64,000 bases of DNA, from positions 1,240,001 through 1,304,000 of the forward strand of contig JAGTJL010000013.1 in NCBI GenBank assembly GCA_020746875.1. Direction: 5' to 3'. Shown here piece by piece: positions 33,541 through 45,120 of the stretch (the stretch's first letter is position 1; the number at the start of each line of letters is the position of its first letter). The position numbers and the translations under genes are program-made. This stretch comes from Rhexocercosporidium sp. MPI-PUGE-AT-0058. Lineage: Eukaryota > Ascomycota > Leotiomycetes > Helotiales. The notes beneath the pieces were generated by a model. The model saw nothing but the letters and a program-made list of their open reading frames with translations, did no database searches and was not told the DNA's origin.

Positions 33541-36500
33541 TTATATAAGAGGTCTAGTTGAACGGAGTCTTCGTTTGGTATAGGATGACAGAGTTGAAGG
33601 AATTGGCAAGCATAGATGAATTGGAGCTTCACTATGATCAAAGCATAGCTGACATAACAGGAATGACACAAATATCGAGAGTGATGGGCAAGTTGGTAAG
33701 TAGCAATAGTAGTAAAATCCGGGCTTGAAACAATAAGACCTTGTGAACTTCTGCTGAATGAATGCTACAGAAAATTCAAGGCCCAGTAATTGAGCAAAAG
33801 CTAAGGAAGGTACCGAAAAATCAGATCGAGTAACCAGTAAGGACTTGGGAATATTGAGAAAGCAGCAAGACAATGAGAAACAGGAATTATCGACAGAAAA
33901 TGCTCGACGACTGAGCACGTGTCCAAGACAACCTCTTGAAGTTTGGTGAGATATAGACAGAGCCTGAGGAAGCCATTCTTCATCAACAGAGAACTTTATG
34001 TTACGAAAATGGATCGGAACAGATCCCCAGGAGAACAAGGAGAAAGTTGGAAATTTATAATTTATACTTCCTTTGTCAACCGCCTCTCAGAACGATCCTT
34101 TTCTAGAGCCCCAGCACAACGAGAAGGTAAGAGTCTAGACAACAGAGAGGGACCAGATACAACTGCACAACAGTTCGTGTTCAAGCTCTAATGCTAGAAA
34201 CTGGGGGGCAAACAAGCCAGTGGGAATCCTCCCATCATGATATCCTTTCTTTCACACAGACCCTTTTGTGGGAATTTGGGACGAGGAATCTGACATCAGC
34301 TCGAAAGCTCGGCGCAAGACAATTTTATTTAGCCTGTATGCTATCTCAAGAAGGTCTGAACGTTCGCTGACGCGACCTGATATGATGTGGCACGACTTAT
34401 GGTTTGTGAATGCTGATCGATGGCGGTGAGGAAAGACGAAAGAAGGGTTGAAGACTGAAGTTCAGACCAGATTCATGGTAGGGGCTATGACGGGGGTCGG
34501 AGAAACGGAGTAACAGAGAGAAATAGTTTGGGAATTCGGTTGGTCCACTTCGATTGCGTCCTTCACCACGTGAATATCAACATGCCGAGGGCTCTTCATG
34601 TTCCTGCTTGTGAAACATAAAACGAAGGTTCAATACCCGTCTCAGGCGGAAGACTCGGCAGCTGCGGAGACACCTCCACGATTATCATCTCGCTGATCTG
34701 ATCCATTTTGAACCGAGACGCTCCACCATTTTGACTTTCCTGTTTTGATACTCAGAGTACCATACCCAGACGGCCAGCCTGGGGGCATTATCTAATCAGC
34801 AACCCAATGAAAGGTCCATTCTAGCAGTTTTTGCCAACTTTGTAAAGAGAAGTCATCAAAGTCAAGTCATGTGTGAAGGGAAGTAAAACTACAAAAACGA
34901 TTTCACTGCTTACTCAAAACCAGAACCATCAACCTAAAAAGAACGAGGCTCGATGCAGTAAAGCCACATGTGCTTAGTCTCGACTCAATGGGATTCAAGT
35001 AGAACATTATCTATCCGAAACACATTTCCTTGCATTAATTTGCATGCAATCCTATTACGGAGCACACTCGCCGTAGGGCAGGCGCCAGCGCATTCGCCAC
35101 AAAAGGGACGGTCCTTCCGCTATTCGTCGTTATCAGCGCTCCGGAGCACGCTACAGTACAGTAGGTACCTACAGCGCAGCGCAGCGCATTGACTTTGGTG
35201 CCTGACCTGACTGACCCTGATCCGCTGGCTGTGCCACTGGCTCGGGATGGGGGACTAAGGTCTGTGGGCACCTCACTCAAGGCACGATTGTAAATCGCAC
35301 GCTGACATTGAACGACTTAATGTAAACCCTGAATCCTTTCTTCTTCATCGTGACATCGACTCCGGGAAAGTTATCAAAAGTTTCGAAGGTTATTGTTGTA
35401 CATTGAACCGAAACATTGTCCGGAAATTTGAGAAGAGACCCGGGACCGAGATACGGAAGAGAGAGGACCACCAGTGGACTAGGAGATGTCCCTTCCGCGC
35501 TTAACAACCTAAATCTGTACAGAGGTACATGAAATTAAAATTGGCAGTATCCTTTACTTCTTGACCATCTACTACCCAGCTGCAGATGAGGCGGCTTTTC
35601 TCTTGAACCTTGGAAATCTGCATTCATTGATGGAATGCGACTTCATCCATGCCGTCCCTAGTCACGCATGGGCCTGGACCTGCATGTCAGATGGAAGCAG
35701 GCACGGCAGAGAGAAATAAAGACCCATAGTGTACAGTAGGAAGGAAGAGAAGAAATCAATGCCATTCGTCTATTTTGTCCTAGGTAGGAAATCTTGATAA
35801 GAAGAAACGAGAGAGGATTGAGGGTAGGAATGACGACTGGGCTTGAAGTGAGGCTTGACGAATGTGCAAAGTTCCAAGACCGAGCTTTCTCCTTGCGGGA
35901 TGAATGGCGACGGTAATGGAGATTTTGTGACTCCCGATTAGATTTTCTCTGGTTACAAGTGTAGAAGATAAACAGACGAGGCTTTCAACTTGGACCTTGA
36001 TGGGTTAGAAAGTCCGATGCTGACACAGCGGTCGAAATACACCATCCGAGATATGTCGGAGACGAGGAGGAAGAGGCTTGAAGCTAGGTATTGAATTGGC
36101 TTTACTGCGAAGTATGTAACACCCCAGCTTCCTGCCTTTCATTGTGCCATCCGTGGAGCAGCCTAGGATGCACAGACATGTGCGCCCTCAATCCTACCCT
36201 GGAAGATGACGGACCTGAGCTTCACTGGGATCATACACCAACCCTGAGGACACAAGATCCAGGCCCATAGGCCCATACTAGCAATCAATCAAGCAAATCT
36301 CACCGCATCTCTCGCGTGTGCACTGTACAGTACTGCCATGTGGGAAACATGGTTAGGTAGTTGTCTCCATGAAGTGGTCCTTGCCAGGCTAATCATACGG
36401 ATTGATGAAAAAAAAAAAAAAAAAAGAAGACAGGCCTACAGTACAGCAAAAATCTTCACTACTACATGCAACAACATTTTGTCGGCCGATGAGGTAAAAA

Positions 36501-37000
36501 CGGTACCACATGGTAAGTATGCACGCATATCTAGGTGGCCAACGCCATGCCTGTACTGTACCCGTATCCTTATCTTTCCATCATGGCGCCATGCTTCTTG
36601 GGAAGTGTAAGCGAATCCACTGGTATTAGGTGTTTACCCTTTTCCCGTGCCTAGTGCTGGGCTCCCCTGAAAGCCCGCTTGATACGCCACTGCACATCCG
36701 GTTTGCTTGCCGGGATGGCTTTTGCTTTAGGGTTGGAGGGAGTGGAGCAAGCAGTGAGAGTGAGAGGGTGAGTGTGAGTGAGACTTTCAGACTTTGGGCC
36801 ATGACTTCCAACTTTGCTGAACAGTATATCCAAGAAGTCCGAATCAAGCGAGCGTGAAGGAAAGGTGGCGATGCCGCTGCTTAAAGAGGGGGGTGGAAGC
36901 TGTCTGGGACATCTTGGTTGAGAGGTGCTTGTCCTGATATATATATATATATATATATATGTACATATATAATATGCTGGGCTGGGCTGGCCCTACTTGT
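33541..37000. other. Long non-coding-looking stretch II
   Basis: No convincing gene. A 165-codon minus-strand frame (34038-33541) has Ser/Phe/Leu-rich composition without motifs and is judged fortuitous. A poly-A run lies at 36409-36425 and a (TA)n/(GTACATATA) microsatellite at about 36938-36970. Confidence 0.5.
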
Positions 37001-38669
37001 CTTCTTCTTGCTGCAAGTAGCACAGGACAGACCAGACCGCATTAGGACATTAAGACAGACTGACAGCGGATCTCAAGACTCGAACACTCGAACACATGAA
37101 CACTCGAACAGACAAGCGGCCGCGACGGTCTTGGTGGCTCGAAGGGTCCAGAGTCCACGGTCCACGGTCCACGGTCCATTGAACCAATCAATGAAGGCTC
37201 TTGAGCGAATTAATGCATGCATGCCCGCCCACCTCCACCCCAGGCCCAGGCCCGGGCCCTTCCTTCCTTCCTTGCCCACCGCCGAGACTCTCAATGGTGA
37301 TTCTATGAAGTACTTCTAGTCCAGCACACTTCTTTGGCACACACTACGGAGGACTCCACCACGATGCGGATCTGCCAATGCAATTAATCTACAGCCTGGT
37401 TCCCTGTCCTGTCCTGTCCTGTCCTGGAGTTGAAGCTACTGGTACTTTGTTTGGGTCACTCTGCTTTCCCTTCCCTTGCCTTCCTTCCCTTCCGCCCCTT
37501 GCCTTGCCTCGCTTTCACAGGCTGACTTCTGCTTGCTACATCCTACTTGCTGCTTGCTTGCTTGCTACACCGCGTGCGAAAAGAGAGAGACCCCTCCCTT
37601 CCTCCCTTCCTCCCGGCCTTGCTCTTCCTTTCCCTGTCTACTGTCTACTGTCCTCTGTATCGTAATTATGTACGTACCATACCCTGCCCTGCCCTGCCCT
37701 GCCCTACCCTGCCCTTCCCCATGAAAGTAAAAAGCATCTTCTCTTCTCCAAACAGTCAGTCAATCCAAACAAAGCCACTTCGACTTCTCCGTATCCTACT
37801 CTCCACCCACCACCCACCCTCACTCGACGCCCCCACCTAATATCGCATACGACAATAATTAATTCATCCATTCGTCTATTCGCTCTCTTCAGAAAGGAGA
37901 AGAGGAAAAAGAAGAAGAAGCAGCAGAAAGGGACAGAAAAAAAAGCAAACATTACACTCCCTCTCTGCCTCTCGCTCTGCCCTCCTCCCTTTGGCTCAAC
38001 CGTCGCCCCTCCACTCCACGGTCCCCATCCCTATCCCCATCATCCCATCCCATCCCATCCTATCCCTCCTCCATCCATCCATCCCTCCCTCCCTCCGTCT
38101 ACTTTGCTTTTCCCACCACCAAGAACCGTTACAACCACTACCACCACTCTCTTGGCATAAGCTGCACACTGTCCTTCCCCCTTTGCTCTCGGGTTTGTGC
38201 ATCTCTTTTTCCAACAATATTTGCCGTTGCTATTGTCATCCGGCTAAAACGTCTGCTGACTTTCGTTTCGTTCGGTTTCGACAAAGCTAAACTCGTTCGC
38301 ATCAACATCAACACAAAAACCACGCAGCCTCGTCAATAAAACTACAGCCCTGCGACTCTGCCCCACGATCGTTTCTAATCTACACCAAACCAGCTCCTCA
38401 ACCAACTCCGGTCCATCTCCCTCCTTGCCAAAAATAATTACCAGACCACCGGGTACTGGATTTGCTTGTGCTGTTCAAAACAACTGCTATTATTTATTAC
38501 ACCTTTGGCGTAATTAATCTGTCCAAGGTCCAGGGTTCTTGTTCCTCGCGTTCGAGATCGACTTCCACACCACCACCACCACCTCACAATTGAAATCACA
38601 GCACATCGTCGCACCTTCCTCACCACAATACATGTTTGATCTCTAAGGTCACACAAACCCTCCACCAAG
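37001..38669 (+). promoter_or_regulatory. Pyrimidine-rich promoter and long 5' leader of the DUF8004-like gene
   Basis: A dense series of short tandem repeats: GGTCCAC at 37155-37180, TGTCC/CCTGT at about 37405-37427, CCCTG at about 37683-37715, and CATCC at about 38038-38065. Long CT-rich tracts follow up to the start codon at 38670. CT-rich tracts near transcription starts are typical of highly expressed fungal genes. No upstream frame looks like a gene. The leader may contain an intron, but no pair of splice sites is decisive. Confidence 0.5.
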
Positions 38670-41300
38670 ATGTCTGGCAGGAGCGCGTACGTGCGCAAGG
38701 AGAAGACAAAGATCAAGACCGAGCGCGATGCAGCTGGAGGCGCCGTGAGCAATGATGGAGAGTCAGATAAGCAACCATCCGACAAGGCTCTGTCGATCGG
38801 CGATTTCCCCATGCCACAGGGCCGCCTGCCTCAATACATGACGGATGTGCCTTTCAGAAATCAACAAAACAACGAGATCTCTACCATCCGCACCAATGTC
38901 TCTAATGGCTCCGACGATCTTGCATATGCGCGTGTCCGGAAGCCGCAGGTGCCCGTCATTGATGTGTCCGGGATTGAAAGGTCGTCATTCAGAACCAAGA
39001 TGGACAAGCAGAGCGAAAAGATTCGGGGCGTCCTGACCTTTGGGGGTAAGAAGAAGAAGAAGACCGACGAGCATGCAGGAAATGACTATAGACCGACTAC
39101 TGCGGCGACTTATCGCCATGATGTCTCCGAGCTGGATACCGGAGACTACATCCCTCCTGCGGTTCCCAGAAATCGTACTCAGCCATTTGGTGAACCGGAG
39201 TTCATGCGACCTGCCCCACCAGCAGGCAAGCTTCCCGCCATTCCTCAAGGACCACAGTTGAAGCGATGGATGGGTTCTGGAAGAGCGCCCATGCCATGGA
39301 ACAAGCTTCGAAAGGATCCAGAGCTTTGGGACCCCAATGGGGATACCCTCATCTTCTTCGGCCACGATACTCATCATGCATCCAGACCTCCACCTTCGTT
39401 CAGATTGTCTTCCCATGTCATTGAGCAGACCGAGTCCCGATTTCTCATCACCTTACTCCGCGAAGGATCAATTGACGAGGGAAACAACTTCAGCATGCCA
39501 CCTTCTCCTATTAGTTCTCCTGGGATGCGAAACCCTCATATGGCTCAAGGAGGCCGACAACGTCACCCAACACCTCCTACGTCAGAAGGCAGTATATCTG
39601 GTGGGTTTGATGGACAGATCTCTTACGAAATCTACTTCCCAGCTCCCATGAATCAGACGAAGACCGAGATCATTCGCCATCAAGTCACCACTCGGAATGT
39701 CTTTGCACTTCTGTATCAAACTTCACTTGTGGGTTTGAATCTCTACCAGGCTCTCAGCGATCTTCACGACCGTCTCGAGATCTACATGCCAGACGAGATC
39801 GATGCAGCTGGAATGATCATCGACTATGTTGTCAGCAAGGGAATCGATGATGTACGAGAGAACCCCTCTGCGGCTGCTGCCCTGCTTGCTTGGAGTGAGA
39901 GTTCTTCGGTTCGCTGGGAAGAGGGATGGAGAGAGGCATATGTTCACAGTTCTGGGATGTACCACCGACTCGAGAGCGCTCCTGATTTCCGATACGTCAC
40001 CCCAATCACCAGAGCACTTCTCGAGCGAGCCAGCTTGGAGGTTCAAGTCCGCATCAACAACTGCGAGAACCGTTTCACAGACTTCGATTTCGGAGACATG
40101 TGGCCAATGATGAGTTCTCACCCTCCACCTGCTCGAGCAGCCTTCGAACGTCTACGCAAGTTCTTCTTACAGCATTACCAGAGTACTTACGAGTCCTGGC
40201 CACCAGCTCAACCCGAGGGACACGAACAATGGCTCACTAGAGGTCTGGCACAAAAGTTGCAGAAGGACTTTGGTTCGCTGTACGACTATCTAGTAAATCG
40301 AGAAGTTGCATGGGATTGTTCTGAGGAGCGAAGTGGTCGAAAGTGGAATATCATCCATCCGTCCAACAGAGGATTTGATGCTGACACACAAGATCTCCCT
40401 TTCACCGATATTCTCGTTGCCTACGATAACCGTCACAAATTCCCACATATCCCCCACCCTTACCCACTCGTCCCAGACTCTCAACCAACTCGGACCGAGT
40501 CAAAGGAGAACCTGTTCAAGACGAACAAGAAGTCGAATAAGCCTGCTGAGGACAAGATGGCTGAGCGGAAGGCGGCTTTGGCATATACAGAGTCAACCAA
40601 TATCTACCTCCTCGGATCCGACTTTGTCAACAACGATCTGGTCGATGCGTATGTTAGGTTTGAGAGGGGGGATCGTGCCGGTGATGTGGATCCATACGCA
40701 GCTCGTCGCGGCCGGTGGGTTCTGATATACGGAATCCTTCAAACTCTTGCCTCGGTCTCTGTCGACACCCCCAATCTCCGATACACAAACGACGTCTCGT
40801 ATCACCTCAATCCTCGTCTCCGAGGTACACCACCTTGGAAAGGAGCAAACCAGAATGCCCAAGAAGCAAGCCACGTCGGTTCTCACTGTTGGACTGTCCG
40901 TGATACCTGGCAACCCGAGGCACCAGTCATGATTTCCCGCCGAGGTCAACACTCCCAGTCCATCCGCTCTTCTGCTCCGTCCGCTGCGTCCAGCGATGCT
41001 GGCTCCTCTACCATGCGATCCCCAACCCTGATCAACGCCAGTATCTCCGCCAAGTCATCTGGACGTCGCAGCAACGGTCGTAAGGAGCCTGAAGGAACTA
41101 GCTACAGTGGCTATGCACCTGGTATCGAGAAGCTAGACGAGTGGCCAATTCGCGAGGAAAGTAGGGAATACATGGACAGAGACGAGCGTAGGGAGTACGG
41201 TCACCGTGTCGGTCCAAAGAATGACTATGACATTCCTCCACAGAAGGGCGGGTATAGTATCAAGGATTTCGGCGACTACGGTTTCGGAGAAAGGATCTGA
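38670..41300 (+). CDS. Large conserved fungal protein, DUF8004-like
   Basis: Single uninterrupted frame of 876 residues. The N-terminus is basic and low-complexity, with a Lys run at 127-131 (GKKKKK). It is followed by a Pro-rich linker and a conserved globular core from about residue 200, with landmarks RWMGSGRAPMPWNKLRKDPE, YEIYFPAPMNQTKTEIIRHQ, VFALLYQTSLVGLNLYQAL, DLHDRLEIYMP and YVVSKGIDDVRENP. A second conserved block near residues 670-740 contains RRGRWVLIYGILQTLASVSV. The tail is Ser/Arg/Gly-rich and acidic. From memory this resembles fungal proteins labelled DUF8004; the function is unknown and the assignment is not checked. No signal peptide or membrane segment is evident. The start is the first ATG after the CT-rich leader. 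Codon use is ordinary and no introns are needed. Confidence 0.85.
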   Translation: MSGRSAYVRKEKTKIKTERDAAGGAVSNDGESDKQPSDKALSIGDFPMPQGRLPQYMTDVPFRNQQNNEISTIRTNVSNGSDDLAYARVRKPQVPVIDVSGIERSSFRTKMDKQSEKIRGVLTFGGKKKKKTDEHAGNDYRPTTAATYRHDVSELDTGDYIPPAVPRNRTQPFGEPEFMRPAPPAGKLPAIPQGPQLKRWMGSGRAPMPWNKLRKDPELWDPNGDTLIFFGHDTHHASRPPPSFRLSSHVIEQTESRFLITLLREGSIDEGNNFSMPPSPISSPGMRNPHMAQGGRQRHPTPPTSEGSISGGFDGQISYEIYFPAPMNQTKTEIIRHQVTTRNVFALLYQTSLVGLNLYQALSDLHDRLEIYMPDEIDAAGMIIDYVVSKGIDDVRENPSAAAALLAWSESSSVRWEEGWREAYVHSSGMYHRLESAPDFRYVTPITRALLERASLEVQVRINNCENRFTDFDFGDMWPMMSSHPPPARAAFERLRKFFLQHYQSTYESWPPAQPEGHEQWLTRGLAQKLQKDFGSLYDYLVNREVAWDCSEERSGRKWNIIHPSNRGFDADTQDLPFTDILVAYDNRHKFPHIPHPYPLVPDSQPTRTESKENLFKTNKKSNKPAEDKMAERKAALAYTESTNIYLLGSDFVNNDLVDAYVRFERGDRAGDVDPYAARRGRWVLIYGILQTLASVSVDTPNLRYTNDVSYHLNPRLRGTPPWKGANQNAQEASHVGSHCWTVRDTWQPEAPVMISRRGQHSQSIRSSAPSAASSDAGSSTMRSPTLINASISAKSSGRRSNGRKEPEGTSYSGYAPGIEKLDEWPIREESREYMDRDERREYGHRVGPKNDYDIPPQKGGYSIKDFGDYGFGERI

Positions 41301-42131
41301 TGTGTTTGTTGGTTTAGTAATGTTTCGCGATGTTTTTCAGGTTCGATACCCATTCAGTTTATTGACTTTTCTTCTTCTTTTACTGCCGAGGGGGCGCTTA
41401 TGATTGATGGATGGAAATTATGCATATGGGGTTCATATGGGTTGAGATGATGATAGGCATGCGAGGTTTTGCATGGAAGTTTATGAGAGGTACATATTGA
41501 GAAAGGATGGATTTGATCATCGACCTGCGATGATCATTGGATGGGCGCGAAAGCTCAGGATCTTCCTTTTCTTTCGGACCTTTTCCTCTCGACTTCTTTG
41601 CTAAGGGCATTTCCCCTAGGCTGGATGGATGGTGTTCATGGTGGCCTAATTTTCTCGGCATAAGGGTCCAGCGATCGAGCGATTGAGCGAATAAGCTGGC
41701 ATCGCCCTTGTGTACCGGCGATGCGATAAAGTGAGCGCGGCGTATGCATCGGATGAGCGAGCGCGTTTTGCTAGGTAATTAAAAGCACGATGCCATTAAC
41801 GATAGGAAATTGAAGATAAACAAAATGTTTTGTTTACTGTGACTTGGTTTCTGGAGTGATTTCTGGACTGGACGTTGCGGATTCATTTGGACGAACATCG
41901 AGGAGACCAGTACAAGAGCTTGCAAAACACCCTGACAAATCAGATCCGAGCTTTTTCCAAGACATCTGACCGCTTTGGGGCTGGATAGTGGCAGAAAAAA
42001 AAGTACCCCTCCATATTACACGAATACCCCTCTCTTGTCAACTCTCTTTTAAGAATTGCTTCGTATCAACTTGACACAACTCTTAACATATCCTCACCTC
42101 TCTCTGCACGAAATACACTATAGTTGATGCG
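41301..42131. promoter_or_regulatory. Intergenic region and DPH2 promoter
   Basis: Holds the 3' flank of the DUF8004-like gene and the upstream region of DPH2. An ATG-lacking, A-rich stretch (41990-42130) directly precedes the DPH2 start. No gene seen. Confidence 0.5.
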
Positions 42132-43955
42132 ATGACAGCACCTCAACCAACCCAAGCCCCCGTCCTCTCCACGCCCGAATCACACATCTTCGAAGACCCA
42201 ACACCATCCTCTTTCTCCACATCCGCATTCACACAAACATACAATGAAGAGGAATTCAGGGAAATATTTGAGATTGAACGGACGGTTAGAGACGTGACGA
42301 GGGGTAGGTATAGGAGGGTTGCGCTGCAGTTCCCCGATGGGATGTTAGGAGTTGCCGGGAGGGTTGTCGGTGCTTTGGAGGAGGGCTGTGAGAGCTGGAG
42401 GGAGGGGGAGGATGGAGATATTGAAAGGGGAAGGGAAGATAAAACAGAAAATTATGCGAATGTGGAAGAGCTGGAGACAGGTTTCAACGGTTTCTCGGCC
42501 TCAGAATCTGTATCTGCAAAGGCGGCAATAGAGAATGGCCACACACCTTCCTCAACCACAGTATCGACAGAAGCGAGAGCAGAAAATAGGATACGCTTCT
42601 ATATTCTAGCAGATACATCCTACGGCTCCTGCTGCGTCGATGAAATAGCAGCTGAACACGTCTCCGCCGATGTAGTGATTCACTACGGCCGTTCCTGTCT
42701 CTCGCCCACGACACGATTACCAGTAATCTATATCTACACCTCTCAACCGCTCTCTATACCCTTAGCAACATCATCATTCGTCCAGACCTTCCCTGATACC
42801 AATGAGAAAGTCTCATTGATGGCAGATATCACGTATCAAATCCATATACCGAAGCTCGTTACAGCGCTCCGGGAGAAAGGGTATGCGAATCTTACCGCGC
42901 CGGAGGTAGTTCGAGATCCGGCGAGTGTGGTGCCGAATCGTCTTGTAGAGGAGGGCGTCAGGGAGAAGTTAGCTGAATATGCACTCTGGCATGTTTCCGA
43001 ACCGCCGAAAGCGTTGCTCTTGACGCTTGCTTCGAGAGTGAGGGAGATGTATATCTACCCCACGACTACCTCACAGACATCTTCAAATTCGAAAGATGGA
43101 CCAACGCCACAAGCCATCCTAGCAAACACCTCACTGCTCCTACGTCGTCGCTACGCCCTCTTAACAACCCTATCCACAGCGCCTATCCTTGGAATCCTCA
43201 TCAACACACTCTCCGTCTCGGACCACCTATCCGCTCTCTCAGCCCTGAAAGAACTCATCTCTCGTGCCGGAAAGAAGAGCTACACTTTTGTCGTCGGCAA
43301 GGTGAATGCAGCTAAACTCGCCAATTTTAGCGAGATTGGAGGGTGGGTTGTGGTCGGGTGTTGGGAGAGTAGTTTGATTGAGGGGGGAGACTTTTATAAG
43401 GGTGTGGTAACGCCGTTTGAGTTGAGTGTTGCCTTGAAGGGGTTAGGGAGAGGTTGGGACGGCAGTTGGAGGGGTGATTTTGGAGGGTTGGATGGTGTTG
43501 GGACGAATGAGGAGAGTGTAGAAAAGGGAGAGGAAGAAATGGGTGGTGAGGAGAAGGGTACAGATGGAGAGGAGCAGACTGGTGGTCAGGGTGATGAAGA
43601 TTCGGAGTCTGAATCCGAACCACCAGTCTATGACCTGCGCACCGGTCGCTACATTTCGAATTCTCGACCTATACGAACAACCACTTCTGCCAGCCAACAA
43701 ACCTCCTCTACACCCTCATCCCAAGCGACCGAACCAAAAGATCCTCAATCTAAATCCCTGACCAGAAGAGCCAAAGGCGATTTAGCAACTATCAATGGCA
43801 CCGTAAGTCCAGGTGCTGAATTTCTAAGGACACAGAGGACATGGACGGGTTTGGGGAGTGATTTTGCGGAGAACGAGGCGCCAGATGGTATTGAGGAAGG
43901 GAGGAGGGGGGTGGCGAGAGGATATGTGGTTGGTGATGGTGGGGAGAGGAGGTGA
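42132..43955 (+). CDS. DPH2: Diphthamide biosynthesis subunit Dph2
   Basis: Single frame of 607 residues. Dph2 pairs with Dph1 in the radical-SAM-like 4Fe-4S enzyme that transfers a 3-amino-3-carboxypropyl group from S-adenosylmethionine to a His of elongation factor 2, the first step of diphthamide synthesis in the cytosol. Family motifs: VALQFPDGML (63-72), ILADTSYGSCCVDEIAAEHV (158-177), VIHYGRSCLSP (182-192) and GCWESSLIEGGDFYKGVVTP (409-428). The conserved cysteines are Cys167/168, Cys189 and Cys410. Two low-complexity segments enlarge it over yeast Dph2: an acidic Gly/Glu insertion at about 84-150 and an acidic Glu/Gly/Ser stretch at about 460-505. Neither contains splice signals that clearly shorten the protein, though an unspliced intron cannot be excluded. 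Assignment is secure. Confidence 0.93.
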   Translation: MTAPQPTQAPVLSTPESHIFEDPTPSSFSTSAFTQTYNEEEFREIFEIERTVRDVTRGRYRRVALQFPDGMLGVAGRVVGALEEGCESWREGEDGDIERGREDKTENYANVEELETGFNGFSASESVSAKAAIENGHTPSSTTVSTEARAENRIRFYILADTSYGSCCVDEIAAEHVSADVVIHYGRSCLSPTTRLPVIYIYTSQPLSIPLATSSFVQTFPDTNEKVSLMADITYQIHIPKLVTALREKGYANLTAPEVVRDPASVVPNRLVEEGVREKLAEYALWHVSEPPKALLLTLASRVREMYIYPTTTSQTSSNSKDGPTPQAILANTSLLLRRRYALLTTLSTAPILGILINTLSVSDHLSALSALKELISRAGKKSYTFVVGKVNAAKLANFSEIGGWVVVGCWESSLIEGGDFYKGVVTPFELSVALKGLGRGWDGSWRGDFGGLDGVGTNEESVEKGEEEMGGEEKGTDGEEQTGGQGDEDSESESEPPVYDLRTGRYISNSRPIRTTTSASQQTSSTPSSQATEPKDPQSKSLTRRAKGDLATINGTVSPGAEFLRTQRTWTGLGSDFAENEAPDGIEEGRRGVARGYVVGDGGERR

Positions 43956-44434
43956 GGTGATGGACGTATCCGAAAGGGACAAGTGGAGCAGACAGATAGT
44001 CGAATGTAGAAAGAGAAGAGTGGAGAGAAGAGAAATGATACCCTGTTATGCCAGTATTCAAAGCGGACTTGGTTTGCGTGCCTGGATGCAATGGCTTAGT
44101 CATATATATGATGAGGTTCCAACCTGTGTTTGTTTACCCTACCCATCCTCGGTTCTTGTTGGGGGTTCACACAGGACGCGAGGGAGAATTTCTTTGCGTC
44201 TGAATCTCTTTGTTCCAGTTCATTACATGTACAATGGGGATAGATATAGATATAATATATCAACAAATAAAAGTAGCGAGATCGGACATGCGACGCAGCC
44301 CAACTCAGCCATACATATCATAAACATCATCCCATTTTCCTCCAGGTATCAAAATCATAACCAAATATGCAATCCGGCCGTTAAACTCCCTTCTCATTCC
44401 AATCCTCTACCCCATATCTCCTCTCTCATCTCAC
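43956..44434. other. Intergenic region between convergent genes
   Basis: Shared 3' flank of DPH2 (plus) and the MARVEL-type gene (minus). Contains a GATATAGATATAATAT-like AT-rich stretch at 44238-44258 that may serve polyadenylation. No gene seen. Confidence 0.5.
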
Positions 44435-45120
44435 TTATACGTACGCGTGTCTACGTCCAGAGTGCGAACTACGATGGCTGCGATGACTGCCCGAGCGCCT
44501 GTGTCTAACGTGCGTCTCGCGAGTCACATACGTCTTCTCCCTCCTCGTATCGCCATTCGTGCCATGGAAGAAAGCCAAGATCGACGTTATGAAGAAGAAG
44601 ATGATATTCATGATCCCGAACGCAAAACAAGCCTTCTTCATCGCGCACTGCTTATCGGCACTGAAATGGATGCCTCGTACGGTAGCGGACCCGAAATCGC
44701 CAAAGGAGATCGTGTGTGGCGAGCCGGCGGTTACGTTGGAGCAGTTCTGGTCGGTGATGTAGCGGAGGGTGTAGACGCCGCCGATGAATGCGCCGACGAA
44801 GAGGAGATCGATGAAGGCAACGAAGCGGGAGTTGTTGGCCGAGCGGTGGTAGGTGAAGAGTGTTGCGATGGCCCAAGCGAGGGCGAGGACGGAGACGATG
44901 AAGAGGACGAGGATATCGTCGGGAGTGAGGGCGCCAGCTCGGTCGTAGATGTGCACAAAGTAGGCGAGCATGCCCATTGTTGGGATCTGTAGAAGGTGAT
45001 GTTAGGATTGGGCTTTGGAGGAGGCTGGGAAGATTCTGCGAATGATGTGGGAATATGGAAACGTACCAGAGTTATAATCTCCATGAAGCGCCAGAAGGCG
45101 AAGAAGACTCCGAACAACAT
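44435..45120 (-). CDS. MARVEL-type four-helix membrane protein
   Basis: Model: exons 45120-45067 and 44986-44435 with an 80-nt intron (GTACGT..ACAG), 201 residues. Four hydrophobic helices: about residues 1-31 (across the splice junction), 43-64 (LVLFIVSVLALAWAIATLF), 73-93 (FVAFIDLLFVGAFIGGVYTL) and 137-160 (GIMNIIFFFITSILAFF). A luminal or extracellular Cys-containing loop lies between helices 3 and 4 (QNCSNVTAG, a possible N-glycosylation site; and Cys in DKQCAMKKACF). The tail is short, cytosolic, and rich in Arg, His and Ser. This is the layout of fungal MARVEL-domain proteins linked to membrane apposition and vesicle trafficking; the exact role is unknown. Exon 1 supplies the usual first helix (MLFGVFFAFWRFMEIITL), supporting the splice model. 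A 181-codon frame on the opposite strand is its shadow. Confidence 0.8.

Noticed and set aside
33541..34038. 165-codon minus-strand frame in the gene-free gap
   Set aside because: Ser/Cys/Leu/Phe-rich with no domain, no splice context and no compositional support.
34620..34650. GGTTCAATACCC as a tRNA T-arm
   Set aside because: No matching acceptor stem, D-arm or anticodon arm upstream. No tRNA or rRNA gene was found anywhere in the window by eye.
37378..37952. Several 80-99-codon frames rich in Leu, Pro and Cys
   Set aside because: Translations of CT-rich microsatellites in the DUF8004-like gene leader.
44447..44992. 181-codon plus-strand frame rich in Glu, Asp, Val and Gly
   Set aside because: Antisense shadow of the MARVEL-type gene, whose helices, splice sites and first exon are convincing.
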